Source of the DNA: JANQOH01 sp965243325
GTDB lineage: Bacteria > Pseudomonadota > Alphaproteobacteria > UBA7887
Length of the DNA: 64,000 nt
Direction: 5' to 3'
Assembly: GCA_965243325.1 (NCBI GenBank)
Contig: CBDEUQ010000003.1
Location: 682,001 to 746,000, forward strand
Part shown: positions 8,431 to 17,722 of the stretch, piece by piece
Numbering within the stretch: the stretch's first letter is position 1
Layout: each line of letters starts with the position of its first letter
Notes under the pieces: model-generated
Database searches by the model: none
Seen by the model: the letters and a program-made list of their open reading frames with translations, nothing else
Told to the model about the DNA's origin: nothing
Position numbers and translations under genes: made by a program

Positions 8431-8646
8431 GCCATGACCCCGAGCGAGCGCCGCCGGTTCGGCGACGGCCCCTATATAGCCCGCGCCGCCGCGCTTGCCA
8501 CCCTTTGCCGGCCCCTCGCCCGCCCTTTGCGGCGGGCGGCGCAAGCCGCTGGACCGCGGGCCGGGGTTGGGCTATGCCTGTCGGCCTGTTCCCGCCCGCC
8601 GCGGCGGCGGCGGGCGGCACGAGGGGCGCTGCCCAAGGAGGAGAAC

Positions 8647-9762
8647 ATGAACGGGTCAACGATTGCGGTGGGCATCGGCGGGCTGGTCGTCGGCGCGCTG
8701 ATCGGCATGTACGTGCTCGGCGGCGGCGACGCCGGGCCGGAAGACGGCACCGCGGTGACGGTCACCGAGGCGCCGGCCGAGGCGGGCCCGGGCCCGAAGG
8801 TGCGCTGGAAGATGGCGAGCGCGTTCCCGGGCGAGCTGGTGCAGCTCGGCGACCAGGGCCACATGATGGAGGAGCGCATCAACGTCCTGTCCAGCGGCAC
8901 GATGGAGTTCAAGTTCTTCGAGCCCGGCGCGCTGGTGCCGCCGTTCGAGATCTTCGACGCGGTGTCGAACGGCTCGGTCGACGTCGGCTGGTCGGCGGCC
9001 GGCTACTGGGCCGGCAAGATTCCGGCGGCGCAGTTCTTCACCGCGGTGCCGTTCGGGCCGTCGGCCGGCGAGGTGCTCGCCTGGATGTTCCACGGCGGCG
9101 GCCAGGAGCTGTTCGAGGAGCTCTACCACGCGCACAACATCCACGGCATGCCGTGCAACCTGCTCTCGCCCGAGGGTTCGGGATGGTTCAGCGAGCCGAT
9201 CACCTCGCTCGAGGACCTCAAGGGCCTGAAGATGCGGTTCTTCGGCCTCGGCGCGAAGGTGATGGAGAAGCTCGGCGTCTCGACCCAGCTCCTCGCCGGC
9301 GGCGACATCTATCCGGCGCTCGAGCTCGGCACCATCGACGCGACCGAGTTCTCGATGCCGGCGATCGACCTCGATCTCGGCTTCCACGAGATCGCCAAGA
9401 ACTACTACTTCCCGGGCTGGCACCAGCCGACCAGCATGGGCGAGCTGATCGTCAACCTGGAAAGCTGGAACAGCCTGACCGACACCCAGCGCGAGATCGT
9501 CAACGCCGCGTGCAAGGAGAGCATGCTGCGCGGCTTCGCCCAGGGCGAGGCGATCCAGTTCGGCGCCATGAAGGAGCTGCAGACCAACGGCGTGACCTTC
9601 CACCGCTGGCCGCAGGAGATCCTCGACGCGCTCGAGGCGGCGTGGGCCGAGGTGGTGGAGGAGGAGGCCGCGGCGGACGAGGACTTCGCGCGCGTCTGGG
9701 CCTCGCTCAGCGGGTTCCGCGAAGGCTACAAGCTGTGGGGCGACTACGGCTATCTCGACTGA
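8647..9762 (+). CDS. TRAP transporter substrate-binding protein, TakP-like
   Basis: A 371-residue DctP-family periplasmic receptor for a TRAP carboxylate transporter. The N-terminus (GIGGLVVGALIGMYVLGGG) is a hydrophobic signal or anchor. The mature part opens VRWKMASAFPG. The LKGLKMRFFGLGAKVMEKLG segment carries the substrate carboxylate-pairing Arg position, and FHEIAKNYYFPGWHQP resembles TakP of Rhodobacter, which binds 2-oxo acids. The ATG at 8647 has an excellent AAGGAGGAG site. No dctQ or dctM membrane genes are adjacent, so the membrane partners must be elsewhere. The 216-base gap to ribA presumably holds divergent promoters. Confidence 0.93.
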   Translation: MNGSTIAVGIGGLVVGALIGMYVLGGGDAGPEDGTAVTVTEAPAEAGPGPKVRWKMASAFPGELVQLGDQGHMMEERINVLSSGTMEFKFFEPGALVPPFEIFDAVSNGSVDVGWSAAGYWAGKIPAAQFFTAVPFGPSAGEVLAWMFHGGGQELFEELYHAHNIHGMPCNLLSPEGSGWFSEPITSLEDLKGLKMRFFGLGAKVMEKLGVSTQLLAGGDIYPALELGTIDATEFSMPAIDLDLGFHEIAKNYYFPGWHQPTSMGELIVNLESWNSLTDTQREIVNAACKESMLRGFAQGEAIQFGAMKELQTNGVTFHRWPQEILDALEAAWAEVVEEEAAADEDFARVWASLSGFREGYKLWGDYGYLD

Positions 9763-9799
9763 CGGCGGGCTCGACTGACGACGGGGCGCCGGCGCCGGA

Positions 9800-9826
9800 G
9801 CGGCCGCGGGAGGAAAGCGCGGCCGC
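9800..9826. terminator. GC-rich hairpin between convergent genes
   Basis: GCGGCCGC at 9800-9807 pairs with GCGGCCGC at 9819-9826 across an 11-base loop, between the convergent TRAP receptor and N-formylglutamate hydrolase genes. There is no T-tract, so a terminator role is only plausible from position. Confidence 0.35.
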
Positions 9827-9841
9827 CCGCGCCGGCGGCCG

Positions 9842-10735
9842 CTATTCCGCCGCGCGGACGAGCGGATACAGTGTGCCGAGGACGACGATCAGCCGGTCGA
9901 TCGCCGCCTTGAGCGGGGCGAACCCGGCGTTCGGCTCGGTGCGCGCCTCGTCCAGGTAGAGCGCGCGGTTGATCTCGATCTGCAACGCCTGCACGCCGCG
10001 CCGCGGGCGCCCGTAGCGGCGCGTCGTGAAGCCGCCGGCGTAGGGCGCGTTGCGGACGACGCTGTAGCCGAGGCGGCGCAGGACCGTTTCCGCGGCGGCG
10101 GTCAGCGCCGGGTGGCAGGCGGCCCCATGGCGGTCGCCGAGCACGAAGTCCACCCCGCGTTCCGCCCCGAGGCTCCAGCCCACCGGCCGCGCCACCGCCT
10201 GCGACGGCATGGAGTGGCAGTCGAGCAGGACGGCGTGGCCGAACGCCGCCCGGGTCTCGCGCAGCAGGCGCTTCAGCGCCCGGTGGTAGGGCAGGTAGCA
10301 CGAGACCAGCCGGCGGCGCGCGTCGGCGCGGCTGAGCGGCCCGCCGTAGACCGGCGCGCCGTTGGCGCCGAGCCTGGGGATCAGCCCGAGGCCGTTGCGG
10401 ACGCGCGGCGAACGGGGGTTGACCCAGCGCGGCAGCGGCTCGGCGAACATGTCGGGGTCGAGCTCGAACGGCTCGCGGTTGGCATCGATGTAGATGCGCG
10501 GGAAGCGCGCGGCCAGCAGCGGCGCGCCCTCGGCCGGCGCGCCGGCGAACAGCCGGTCGACGTAGGCGTCCTCGGAACGCCGCAGCACGTCGGCGTCGAG
10601 CCGCGTCTGGGCAAGAAACTCCGGGTCATACTCGCGCCCGCTGTGCGGCGAGGCGACGACGAGCGGCATGGCGGGCGCCGCCGGCAGGGACAGCGCGACG
10701 GGCGAACGGTCGGACGCGGGCGGGTCGTCGGGCAT
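9842..10735 (-). CDS. N-formylglutamate amidohydrolase family protein
   Basis: About 297 residues of the HutG/FGase family, which hydrolyses N-formyl-L-glutamate in one branch of histidine degradation or in formyl-amino-acid scavenging. Visible are VVASPHSGREYDPEFL near the start, IYIDANREPFELDPDMF, the metal/active-site DCHSMPS segment, FVLGDRHG and the late VQALQIEINRALYLDE, all standard for the family. An ATG at 10735 gives a family-like N-terminus. Upstream ATGs at 10792 and 10810 would add an unmatched basic leader. No hut genes are nearby, so the exact substrate is open. Confidence 0.9.
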   Translation of the reverse strand: MPDDPPASDRSPVALSLPAAPAMPLVVASPHSGREYDPEFLAQTRLDADVLRRSEDAYVDRLFAGAPAEGAPLLAARFPRIYIDANREPFELDPDMFAEPLPRWVNPRSPRVRNGLGLIPRLGANGAPVYGGPLSRADARRRLVSCYLPYHRALKRLLRETRAAFGHAVLLDCHSMPSQAVARPVGWSLGAERGVDFVLGDRHGAACHPALTAAAETVLRRLGYSVVRNAPYAGGFTTRRYGRPRRGVQALQIEINRALYLDEARTEPNAGFAPLKAAIDRLIVVLGTLYPLVRAAE

Positions 10736-11059
10736 GGCGCGCGGCTTCGGCTGGCGGACGGGCGGCGGAACGCCCGGCCAGTGTACGGCCATGCGGCGGC
10801 CGGCGGCCATACCCGACGCATCGACGGCGGCGTCGCGACCGGCGGCCGCCCGCGCACGAACGGACGGGAACGCTCTCAGTTACAGGGCTTTACGTCTCGA
10901 CCCTGGGCGTGCCGCCAGGCAGCTTTCCCGACCGAACGCGGTGGCCGCTCGCTGCCTTGCCGCCCGGCCGCGCGGGCGACAATCCGGCAGACGACATCCG
11001 GCGCGGGACGATGAGCCCGCCGCTTGGGGAGTTCTCGGACGAGAACCTGCGGCGCTGCG

Positions 11060-11650
11060 AGCCGTTGCGCCTTCGCCGGCTCCGCCGTGCCTGCTGAACA
11101 GATGCGGCAGCCGCTCCGGCGCGATCCCGCTTCACTCGTCGGATACGGCAACCGAGACACGGGTCTCCTCGCGCACCGCCGCGACCCGGACAGGCGAGGA
11201 CTCGGGCGCGTGCCGGGCCACGTCGGCGAAGAGGTCGTTGCGCACCTGCACGATACGCCGGGGGTCGGCCATCACCGGGGGCAGGCCGGCGGAAAGGTCG
11301 ACGGCGAGGCCGTGGCGGCCGCCGCCACCCTGGCAGGTGTTCCGCGCCCGCTTCACCGGGTCGCCAAAGTCCGTCGGCTCGGGCGAGACCGAGAGCGTGC
11401 CCGCGCCGATGCGGCCCGCATCGAGCAGGTCGCCGATCAGGCCGCGCATGCGGTTGGCCTGCTCGTCGATGACGCGCGGGAACGCGCGCAGCGCGGCCGG
11501 GTCCAGGGTCTGCGAGGCGTCCGGCAGGATAGCGGCCAGCGGCGTGCGCACCTCGTGGCACCGGGCTCGGAAACCCGGTGCGCATCCGCTCGATCGCGTC
11601 GAGCCGCGCAAGGTCCCGCATGATCCGCGAAAAGCTGCGTCGAATACGGC
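11060..11650 (-). pseudogene. Decayed sensor histidine kinase (HisKA/HATPase remnant)
   Basis: The fragment keeps a dimerisation/phosphoacceptor helix (HEVRTPLAAIL, His near 11540), then NRMRGLIGDLLDAGRI and a partial ATPase domain (MADPRRIVQV, ARHAPESSPVRVAAV, VSVAVSDE). It is clearly dead. The preceding segment RDLARLDAIERMRTGF is in a different frame, showing a frameshift near 11575. An in-frame TGA at 11132-11134 replaces the expected glycine after VSDE, and the kinase sequence then continues in the same frame as GIAPERLPHLFSRHGG before being lost. Neither a start codon nor the G2-box end remains. Confidence 0.8.
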
Positions 11651-11772
11651 GGGTTCGCGGGCGCCGGCGACAGCCGGCCGGGGCCGAACGGTCGGCCTTC
11701 ACCTCTGATTCCGGCCCGCTCCCGCACTCCCGGGCGGCGTGCGAGGCTCCGCAGGGCCTTGGGCTGCCCGCC

Positions 11773-12711
11773 CTATCCGTTCGGCTCAATGCGTCGCCCG
11801 AGCGCGGCGTTGCGCACGGACTGTACGAGCATCCTGAAGGGCTCCAGGTCCTCGGCCGAACGGCGGGCGACGAAGCCGGCGCGGTAGCGGCGTCGTCCGA
11901 AGTCGAGGGGCAAGGCCTTCAGCGGCCTTTCGGGCAGCCGGTCGAGCAGGTCGAGCGGCAGCCAGGCGAGCCACGGGCCGGCCGCGAGCAGGGTCAGGCC
12001 GGCCGAGCCCGCGCGGAGGACGGCGCGCACCGGCCCGCCGGTGAGCTCGCGCAACTCGTCGAGGACGGCGGCCAGAGACGGCCGGCCGGCATCGGCGCCG
12101 GTCCCGGTCGGCCCGTCGAAGTCGATCCAGGGCCAGCCGGCGAGGTCGCGGGGCTCCCGCCCGGCGGCGTGGAGCGGATGGCCGGTTGCGGCGACGACGC
12201 CCCAGGTCACGTTGAGGAAGCACTCGCGTCTGAGGTGCGCCGGCAGCGCCTCGCCGGTGTCGAGACCGCCGCAATGGAGATCGCTCCGGCCGTCGTCGAG
12301 CAGTCGCACGCCCTCGCGCCAGGCGGCGGTGCGGAGCCCGAGCTCGACCTCGGGGAAGGCGACGTGGAACGCCTGGACGGCGGGCGCTATCACGGCCTGC
12401 ATCCAGAGCGGCGCCGCGGTAATGCGAAAACGGCCGGTGCGCCCGGCATGGGCGGCGGCCACCGCCTCCTCGCCCTCCCCGATCTCGCGCAGGATGCGGC
12501 GCGCGTGCCCGACCACCAGGGTGCCGAGGCGGGTCGGGCGCACGCCGGCGGGAACGCGCTCGAACAGGCTGCCGCCGAACTCCCGCTCGAGGCGGGCGAC
12601 GATGCGGCTCAGCGCCGGCTGGGTCATGGCGAGCCGGTCCGCGGCGGTGACGATCCTCGCCGCGTCGGCGACGGCGAGGAGGCGGACCAGGTCGCTGCGC
12701 CTTTCGAACAT
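11773..12711 (-). CDS. LysR-family transcriptional regulator
   Basis: 312 residues with the usual N-terminal winged helix (AADRLAMTQPALSRIVARLEREFGGSLFERVPAGVRPTRLG) and a periplasmic-binding-protein-like effector domain from about residue 90. The length and start at ATG 12711 are normal. Its target is not evident: one side is a dead kinase and the other a dead topA fragment followed by an adhesin gene. The 786 bases upstream contain no divergently transcribed intact gene that would be the usual LysR target. The effector is unknown. Confidence 0.9.
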   Translation of the reverse strand: MFERRSDLVRLLAVADAARIVTAADRLAMTQPALSRIVARLEREFGGSLFERVPAGVRPTRLGTLVVGHARRILREIGEGEEAVAAAHAGRTGRFRITAAPLWMQAVIAPAVQAFHVAFPEVELGLRTAAWREGVRLLDDGRSDLHCGGLDTGEALPAHLRRECFLNVTWGVVAATGHPLHAAGREPRDLAGWPWIDFDGPTGTGADAGRPSLAAVLDELRELTGGPVRAVLRAGSAGLTLLAAGPWLAWLPLDLLDRLPERPLKALPLDFGRRRYRAGFVARRSAEDLEPFRMLVQSVRNAALGRRIEPNG

Positions 12712-13194
12712 GTCAGCGCGCGCCCGTGTGCGGACGGTCTGGCCGCTGACCAGACCGGAGGGCCGCTACATGCCGTTTCCGTGTCCCGCCTATTCCCATT
12801 GTGTATGCCGTCCGTGGGCCTCTCTCCGGTCGCAACCCTCGCGCGCGTGCCTTCTCCGCAGATGTGGACGCGCGGCGGCGGCGTCCAAGAGCATTTTCCT
12901 ATCGCGCGGATTGCTTAGGCTTATGGGACCGGGGGTTCCGGCGGACGCGGGCGCCGAAACGCTTCCGAACGGGGCGCCGGAGGCGGCGGCCGGCCGCCCC
13001 GCCGCCATGGCCCGGCGGGCATGCAGATTCACCGGATTGGCATTTTCAATGGCGCCCCCGAGCCCGTAATGGATGGGGTCCAGGACTCGGCAACGCGGCC
13101 GCCATGGCGGCCGGGCGGGACATGGACCGACGCGGCTCACCGACCGCAGCCCCGGGCCGCCCCTCCTCCGCGGCGGCGGCGATGAGCCTGAGCG

Positions 13195-13405
13195 CGTCGG
13201 CGGCGGAAGCGACCGTGGAGCGCGTTCGTGCGGGGGTCGTCCGCGTCGCCTCGGCCGAACGGGACGCGGTCCGGCGCGATCCCGTTCCGCCCTTCACCAC
13301 GGCGGCCCCGCAGCAGGAGGTCTCGCGCCGCTCGGCTTCGGCGTGCGCAACACCGTGTCGGTCGCACAGGGCCTCTACAAGGGCGTCGCGGTCGATGGCG
13401 GCAGC
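13195..13405 (+). pseudogene. Fragment of DNA topoisomerase I (topA)
   Basis: The 786 bases between lysR and the adhesin hold a topA scrap. One frame reads AEATVERVRAGVVRV, then AERDAVRRDPVPPFTTAAPQ, then QEVSRR. The next frame, beginning at 13331, continues LGFGVRNTVSVAQGLY and KGVAVDGG. TopA proteins have the conserved run ...KRNPxPPFTTSTLQQEASRKLGF...MxxAQxLYEGVDV, so the two frames join after a one-base loss near 13329. Nothing on either side matches TopA, so this is a small dead fragment. The remainder of 12,712-13,497 shows no recognisable gene. Confidence 0.75.
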
Positions 13406-13497
13406 CGCCGGCGAAGGTGCCGGCTCAGGCCTCCGAAGGACCGCGACTAGACGTTGCGCCCGACAGCGTTGGCCATCGGGCGCAAGGAAGGCGTGCA

Positions 13498-16400
13498 GTG
13501 AGCGGATTCGGGTTGGGCTCGATCGAGGACGGCGGCCGGCCGCGGGCATCCGCGGTCGCGGCGGCACGCGGGACGTCCGGTTTCGGGGCCGCGCCCCCCG
13601 GCGGCGGACTAGGGCGCGCCCTGCCGGTCCTTTCTGTGCTGCTCGTCACGGCCACCGCCGCCCATGCCCAGACGACGCTTGTCAGCAACGCAGGTGAAAA
13701 TCGCGACAACTTCATAGTCGCAGGAGACTCTGCGTCCGGCAGGATAGCGCAGCGATTTACTACCGGTAGCAATACTGCGGGTTACGATCTGAGTTCCGTC
13801 GGAATCCACATCCACGGGGACATTTCCACGAGCACCGAAACCATTACGGTTTCGGTTCACAGGTTCGACAGCAGCGAGACCAACAATCTGGGCGATCTGG
13901 TAGCTACGCTAAGCACTCCGTCCAGGCTGAACGAAGGAGCCGTGAACGATTTCACGGCACCTTCAAATACCAGATTGCTTCCGAATACCAGATACCTGGT
14001 GAATATCGTTGGCGTAGGCGACAACCCCTACGATTTCCAAATAGGGGCGACGCTCAGCGGCGCCGAGACGGGGGCCGCAGGATGGCTTATCGAAAATGGC
14101 TTCAGGTTCAATGGAAGTCTAAATCCCCATTCCGTCATGATGAACGTCAAGGGCAGCAACTTGATACTGCCGCTCATCCCGACGCTGGACTCCGCCGAAG
14201 CCTTCTTCGTCAACGGCGCCCTGCGATACCGGTTCGACCTCAGGCTGTCCGAAGGCGTGCGCATCCCGTACCGGGAGATGCGCGATCATGCCTTCAGCGT
14301 GACCAACGGGCGCATGGACGGGGCGGTGCGCATTCACAAGGAGCGCGTGGAAGGCAATCTCTACAGCAATCACTGGCGCATGCAGGTGGCGCCGGCCGAC
14401 GAGACGAAGCCCGTCACCGTCACGCTCCGCGGCAACCGGCCCTGCGGCGAGACGGGCGCCCTGTGCTCCGGGAGCGGGGGCCGGCTCGACGGCTCGCCGA
14501 CGCTGACCCTGAGCGCCGACACCGAGCCGCCCGACCTCGGCAGCCTGCCCAGCCTCTCGATCGCCGACACCAGCGGCACCGAGGATTCCGCCAACCTCGC
14601 CTTCGACGTCAGCCTGTCGAAGGCCGTGAGCGCGACCGTCGCGGTCGACTTCCGGACCGTTTCGGGCGGCACCGCCACCGCCAACGCCGACTACCGGGAG
14701 GCGAGCTACCGGATCGTCTTCTCGGCAGGGGAAACGATGCAACCGGGTTCGGTCGCGCTGATGGAGGATGCCGCCGACGACGCCGGCGAGACGGTGAACG
14801 TCGAGATCGCCAATGCGCGGGTGATCACGCCCCGGGGGGCCGAGTTCGGCCCGCTGTCGATCACCAGGGGGCAGGCGACCGGGACGATCGACGCGCCCGC
14901 GAGCGGCACGACCCCGTTGCCGGACGTGAACATGCGGATCGAGAACACGAGCGGGAGTGAGAGGGGCGGCTGGCTGCATTTCACCGTCACGCTCTCGCGG
15001 GCGCTGGACGAGAACCTCTGCTACGACTTCGAGACCCTCGGCACCGGCTCGGCGAGCGAGGGGGTCGACTACTTGCAGCGTCCGAAGTCGACGCTGTGGC
15101 AGCCGGCCGGGGTCACCGAGTGGACGGAATTCGTCCGCATCCTCGACGACTCGATCGACGACGGCGGGGAGACGGTGGAGGTCAGGATCAGCGACGCGGA
15201 ACTGTGCCACGACGCGTCGAAGACCGTCACCATCAGCCGGGCGGAGGCGACGGGCACCATCGCCAACTCGGACCCGATACCGGCGGCGTGGCTCGCGCGC
15301 TTCGGGCGCACGGTTGCGGACCAGGTGATCGGTGCGGTGGAGGGCCGAATGGAGGCGGCACGGGCTCCCGGCGCGGAGGTGAACCTCGCCGGCCGGCGGG
15401 TCGGCGCGTCCGGGGCGCTGGGGGACTTCGAGGCGCGCGAGGCGGAGGCCGGGCTGGAGACGCTGGCGGAGTGGCTGCGCGGCGCGGGCGGGGAGGAGGA
15501 GGCCTCTGCCTTGACGTCCCGCGCAGTGAGCGGGCGCGAGCTGCTGGGCGGGTCCTCGTTCGCGTTGACCGCCGGCACGGCGGAGAGCGGGTTCGGCGCG
15601 CTGTGGGGCGGTGGGGCACTGACGCGCTTCGACGGGCGCGAGGGGGATCTCGCGCTCGACGGCGAGGTGGCGAGCGCGATGCTGGGGGCGGACTTCACGC
15701 GGGGCCGGGGGACCGCCGGCCTGGTGGTGGCGCACTCGCTCGGCGAGGGCGGCTACCGGAGCCCGAACGGCGGCGGCGAGGTGGAAACGACGCTGACGGG
15801 TCTCTACCCCTGGGGGCGCTACGCGGCGAGCGAGCGCCTGTCGCTGTGGGGCGTTGCGGGCTACGGCGCGGGCACGCTGACGCTGACGCCGGTGGGCCAG
15901 GCGCCGATCGAGACCGACATGGACCTCATGATGGCGGCGCTGGGCGGCCGCGGCGTCGTTGCCGAGGCGCCGGCCGCGGGCGGTCTGGAGCTCAGCGTCA
16001 CGTCGGATGCGCTGGTCGTGCGCACGACGTCGGAGGAAGTGCGCGGGAGCGGCGGCAGCCTTGCGGCCTCCGAGGTCGACGTGACGCGTCTGCGTCTGGG
16101 CCTGGAGGCGACGTGGCGCGGTCTCGGGACTCTGGTGCCGACGCTGGAGGTGGGCGCCCGCCATGACGGGGGCGACGCGGAGACCGGGTTCGGGGCGGAC
16201 ATCGGGGCGAGGCTCCTGTGGGCCGATCCCGCGCTCGGGATCCGGGCGGAGGTTGCGGCGCGGGGCCTGCTGACGCACGAGGACGGGGGCCTGAGCGAGC
16301 GGGGCTTCGCGGGCTCGCTGGCCTGGGACCCGTCGCCCGATACTGACCGGGGTGCGAAGCTGACGCTGCGCCAGGCGGTCGGGGCGGAGGCGATCGGCGG

Positions 16401-16824
16401 CATGGACGCGCTGCTGCGCCCGGAGACGGCGCGCGCGCTCGCCGCGGCGAACGACGACGGGGCGGACCGGCGCCGTCTGGAGGCGCGTGTCGGCTATGGC
16501 ATCGCCCTGTTCGGCGGGAGCTGGACGGGGGTGCCGGAGTTCGGTCTGGGGCTCGCGGAGACGGGCCGCGAGTACATCCACGCCTGGCGTCTGCTGGAGG
16601 CGCGAGACGCAGGGCTGGCGTTCGGGCTCGACGTCGAGGGGGTTCGGAACGAGAAGCCGGACGGGGATGCGGCAGCCGAGCACCGGTTCGGTCTCGGGTT
16701 CGGCTGGGAGTTGATCGGCGCGCGGCGCAAGGACCTGGAGTTGCGCCTGGAGGCCTCGCGGCTGCTGCCGGCCAACGACGACCCCGAGAACCGCATCGGC
16801 GTCAGAGCCACCGCGCGATGGTGA
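13498..16824 (+). CDS. Large autotransporter-like surface protein with Calx-beta repeats
   Basis: About 1,108 residues. After a signal sequence (LPVLSVLLVTATAAHAQ) come a choice-of-anchor-R-like module at roughly 60-220, an Ig/cadherin-like module starting IPTLDSAEAFFVNG, and two Calx-beta-like modules (SLSIADTSGTEDSANLAFDV and MRIENTSGSERGGWLHFTV). A roughly 480-residue beta-barrel region ends in IGVRATARW, an outer-membrane C-terminal aromatic signature. This implies a secreted passenger anchored by a type-V-like barrel, probably for adhesion. Start GTG 13498 with AAGGAAGG upstream is a best guess. The stretch 13,680-14,160, coding for the anchor-R module, is visibly richer in A+T than the rest. 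Confidence 0.85.
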   Translation: MSGFGLGSIEDGGRPRASAVAAARGTSGFGAAPPGGGLGRALPVLSVLLVTATAAHAQTTLVSNAGENRDNFIVAGDSASGRIAQRFTTGSNTAGYDLSSVGIHIHGDISTSTETITVSVHRFDSSETNNLGDLVATLSTPSRLNEGAVNDFTAPSNTRLLPNTRYLVNIVGVGDNPYDFQIGATLSGAETGAAGWLIENGFRFNGSLNPHSVMMNVKGSNLILPLIPTLDSAEAFFVNGALRYRFDLRLSEGVRIPYREMRDHAFSVTNGRMDGAVRIHKERVEGNLYSNHWRMQVAPADETKPVTVTLRGNRPCGETGALCSGSGGRLDGSPTLTLSADTEPPDLGSLPSLSIADTSGTEDSANLAFDVSLSKAVSATVAVDFRTVSGGTATANADYREASYRIVFSAGETMQPGSVALMEDAADDAGETVNVEIANARVITPRGAEFGPLSITRGQATGTIDAPASGTTPLPDVNMRIENTSGSERGGWLHFTVTLSRALDENLCYDFETLGTGSASEGVDYLQRPKSTLWQPAGVTEWTEFVRILDDSIDDGGETVEVRISDAELCHDASKTVTISRAEATGTIANSDPIPAAWLARFGRTVADQVIGAVEGRMEAARAPGAEVNLAGRRVGASGALGDFEAREAEAGLETLAEWLRGAGGEEEASALTSRAVSGRELLGGSSFALTAGTAESGFGALWGGGALTRFDGREGDLALDGEVASAMLGADFTRGRGTAGLVVAHSLGEGGYRSPNGGGEVETTLTGLYPWGRYAASERLSLWGVAGYGAGTLTLTPVGQAPIETDMDLMMAALGGRGVVAEAPAAGGLELSVTSDALVVRTTSEEVRGSGGSLAASEVDVTRLRLGLEATWRGLGTLVPTLEVGARHDGGDAETGFGADIGARLLWADPALGIRAEVAARGLLTHEDGGLSERGFAGSLAWDPSPDTDRGAKLTLRQAVGAEAIGGMDALLRPETARALAAANDDGADRRRLEARVGYGIALFGGSWTGVPEFGLGLAETGREYIHAWRLLEARDAGLAFGLDVEGVRNEKPDGDAAAEHRFGLGFGWELIGARRKDLELRLEASRLLPANDDPENRIGVRATARW

Positions 16825-17087
16825 ACGTCAGGCAGGACCGGGCGATGGACAGCCGATGGTAGTCCGGCGGGAGGAAAGGCGCAGGCAACTGCCTTCGCCG
16901 TGAACGTTGCGCAGGGCATCCGTCTTACGGCCGGCCGAAACGCGACCTCTTCGTACCGGACGACGCGGCGGAAATCCGCGATACTCCGCGCCGGCGCCGG
17001 GCATCGTTCGCACCGCATGCGGATCGCGGAGGACGGGTGCGAACCGGTGCGCCGCCAACGTGCCGCCAACATTGGGAGCGAACCACG

Positions 17088-17507
17088 ATGTCCGATTCAC
17101 CGCTCGAGGGCGGGTGCCTGTGCGGGGCGGTGCGCTACCGCGTCGACGCACCGCCGCTATGGACCGGCTACTGTCACTGCACGAGCTGCCGGCGGAACAC
17201 CGGCGCGCCGGTCACGATGTTCGTCGGCGCGCGCGCCGAGTCGGTGACGTTCACCGCCGGCGAGCGGGCGACGTTCGAGTCCTCTCCGGGGGTCCGGCGC
17301 GGCTTCTGCGCCCGCTGCGGCACGCCGCTGACCTACGAAGGGGAGCGGTTCCCGGGCGAAACCCACTTCTACGTCAGCACCTTCGACGATCCGCAGCGGT
17401 TTCGCCCGACGTTCCACGTCTACTACGCGGAACGCCTCGAGACGCTCGACATCGCCGACGCCCTGCCCCGCCACGCGGCGGCGAGCGGAAGGGCGTTGGA
17501 GGGCTAA
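17088..17507 (+). CDS. GFA-family (glutathione-dependent formaldehyde-activating-like) protein
   Basis: A 139-residue Mss4-like zinc protein. Zinc-binding cysteines appear as GGCLCGAVRY, then YCHCTSCRRNTGAP, then GFCARCGTPLTY, in the family spacing. The family was named for S-hydroxymethylglutathione formation, but most members have unknown substrates. The ATG at 17088 follows GGGAGCG. Its TAA overlaps the ATG of the next small gene (TAATG), so the two are probably co-translated. Confidence 0.92.
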   Translation: MSDSPLEGGCLCGAVRYRVDAPPLWTGYCHCTSCRRNTGAPVTMFVGARAESVTFTAGERATFESSPGVRRGFCARCGTPLTYEGERFPGETHFYVSTFDDPQRFRPTFHVYYAERLETLDIADALPRHAAASGRALEG

Positions 17508-17722
17508 TGGCTACGTACAAGCAGATCTCCACTTGGGTTCGAAAGCACTACGAATGGACACTCAAAACATGCTGGATCGCGCATTGCAAGGCACTGGCCG
17601 GACTTCCAGTGCGGCGTGCGGCCAACCGCCAAGAGGATAAGCGCGCCGTTCCCTGTCCTGCGGACAGGCGAGATGCAATCTTCGCAGATTTCCGCCAATT
17701 CAATACGGGATTATCCCTTTGA
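17507..17722 (+). CDS. Small conserved protein, 71 residues, unknown function
   Basis: Starts at the TAATG overlap with the GFA gene, with GGAGGG nearby as ribosome site. The sequence begins MATYKQISTWVRKHYEW and contains KTCWIAHCKALAGLPVRRA, NRQEDKRAVPCP and AIFADFRQF. The pattern of an N-terminal YxxIxxWVRKHYxxxxKTCWIAH followed by an NR...PCP...I...FRxF tail resembles a widespread family of short bacterial hypothetical proteins. The last codons overlap the -35 box of the promoter for the adjacent broken transposase. No function is proposed. Confidence 0.7.
   Translation: MATYKQISTWVRKHYEWTLKTCWIAHCKALAGLPVRRAANRQEDKRAVPCPADRRDAIFADFRQFNTGLSL

Noticed and set aside
8431..8646. FMN or other riboswitch upstream of ribA or the TRAP receptor
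   Set aside because: The gap lacks the conserved multi-stem core of known riboswitches; nothing beyond divergent promoter space is supported.
13046..13567. Minus-strand open frame of about 170 codons between lysR and the adhesin
   Set aside because: Arginine/alanine-rich with no family resemblance, and it is the shadow of the plus-strand topA fragment; long open frames are common by chance at this G+C.
14119..16683. Very long minus-strand open frame antisense to the adhesin
   Set aside because: Composition is low-complexity and family-free, and it mirrors the codon structure of the real plus-strand gene.
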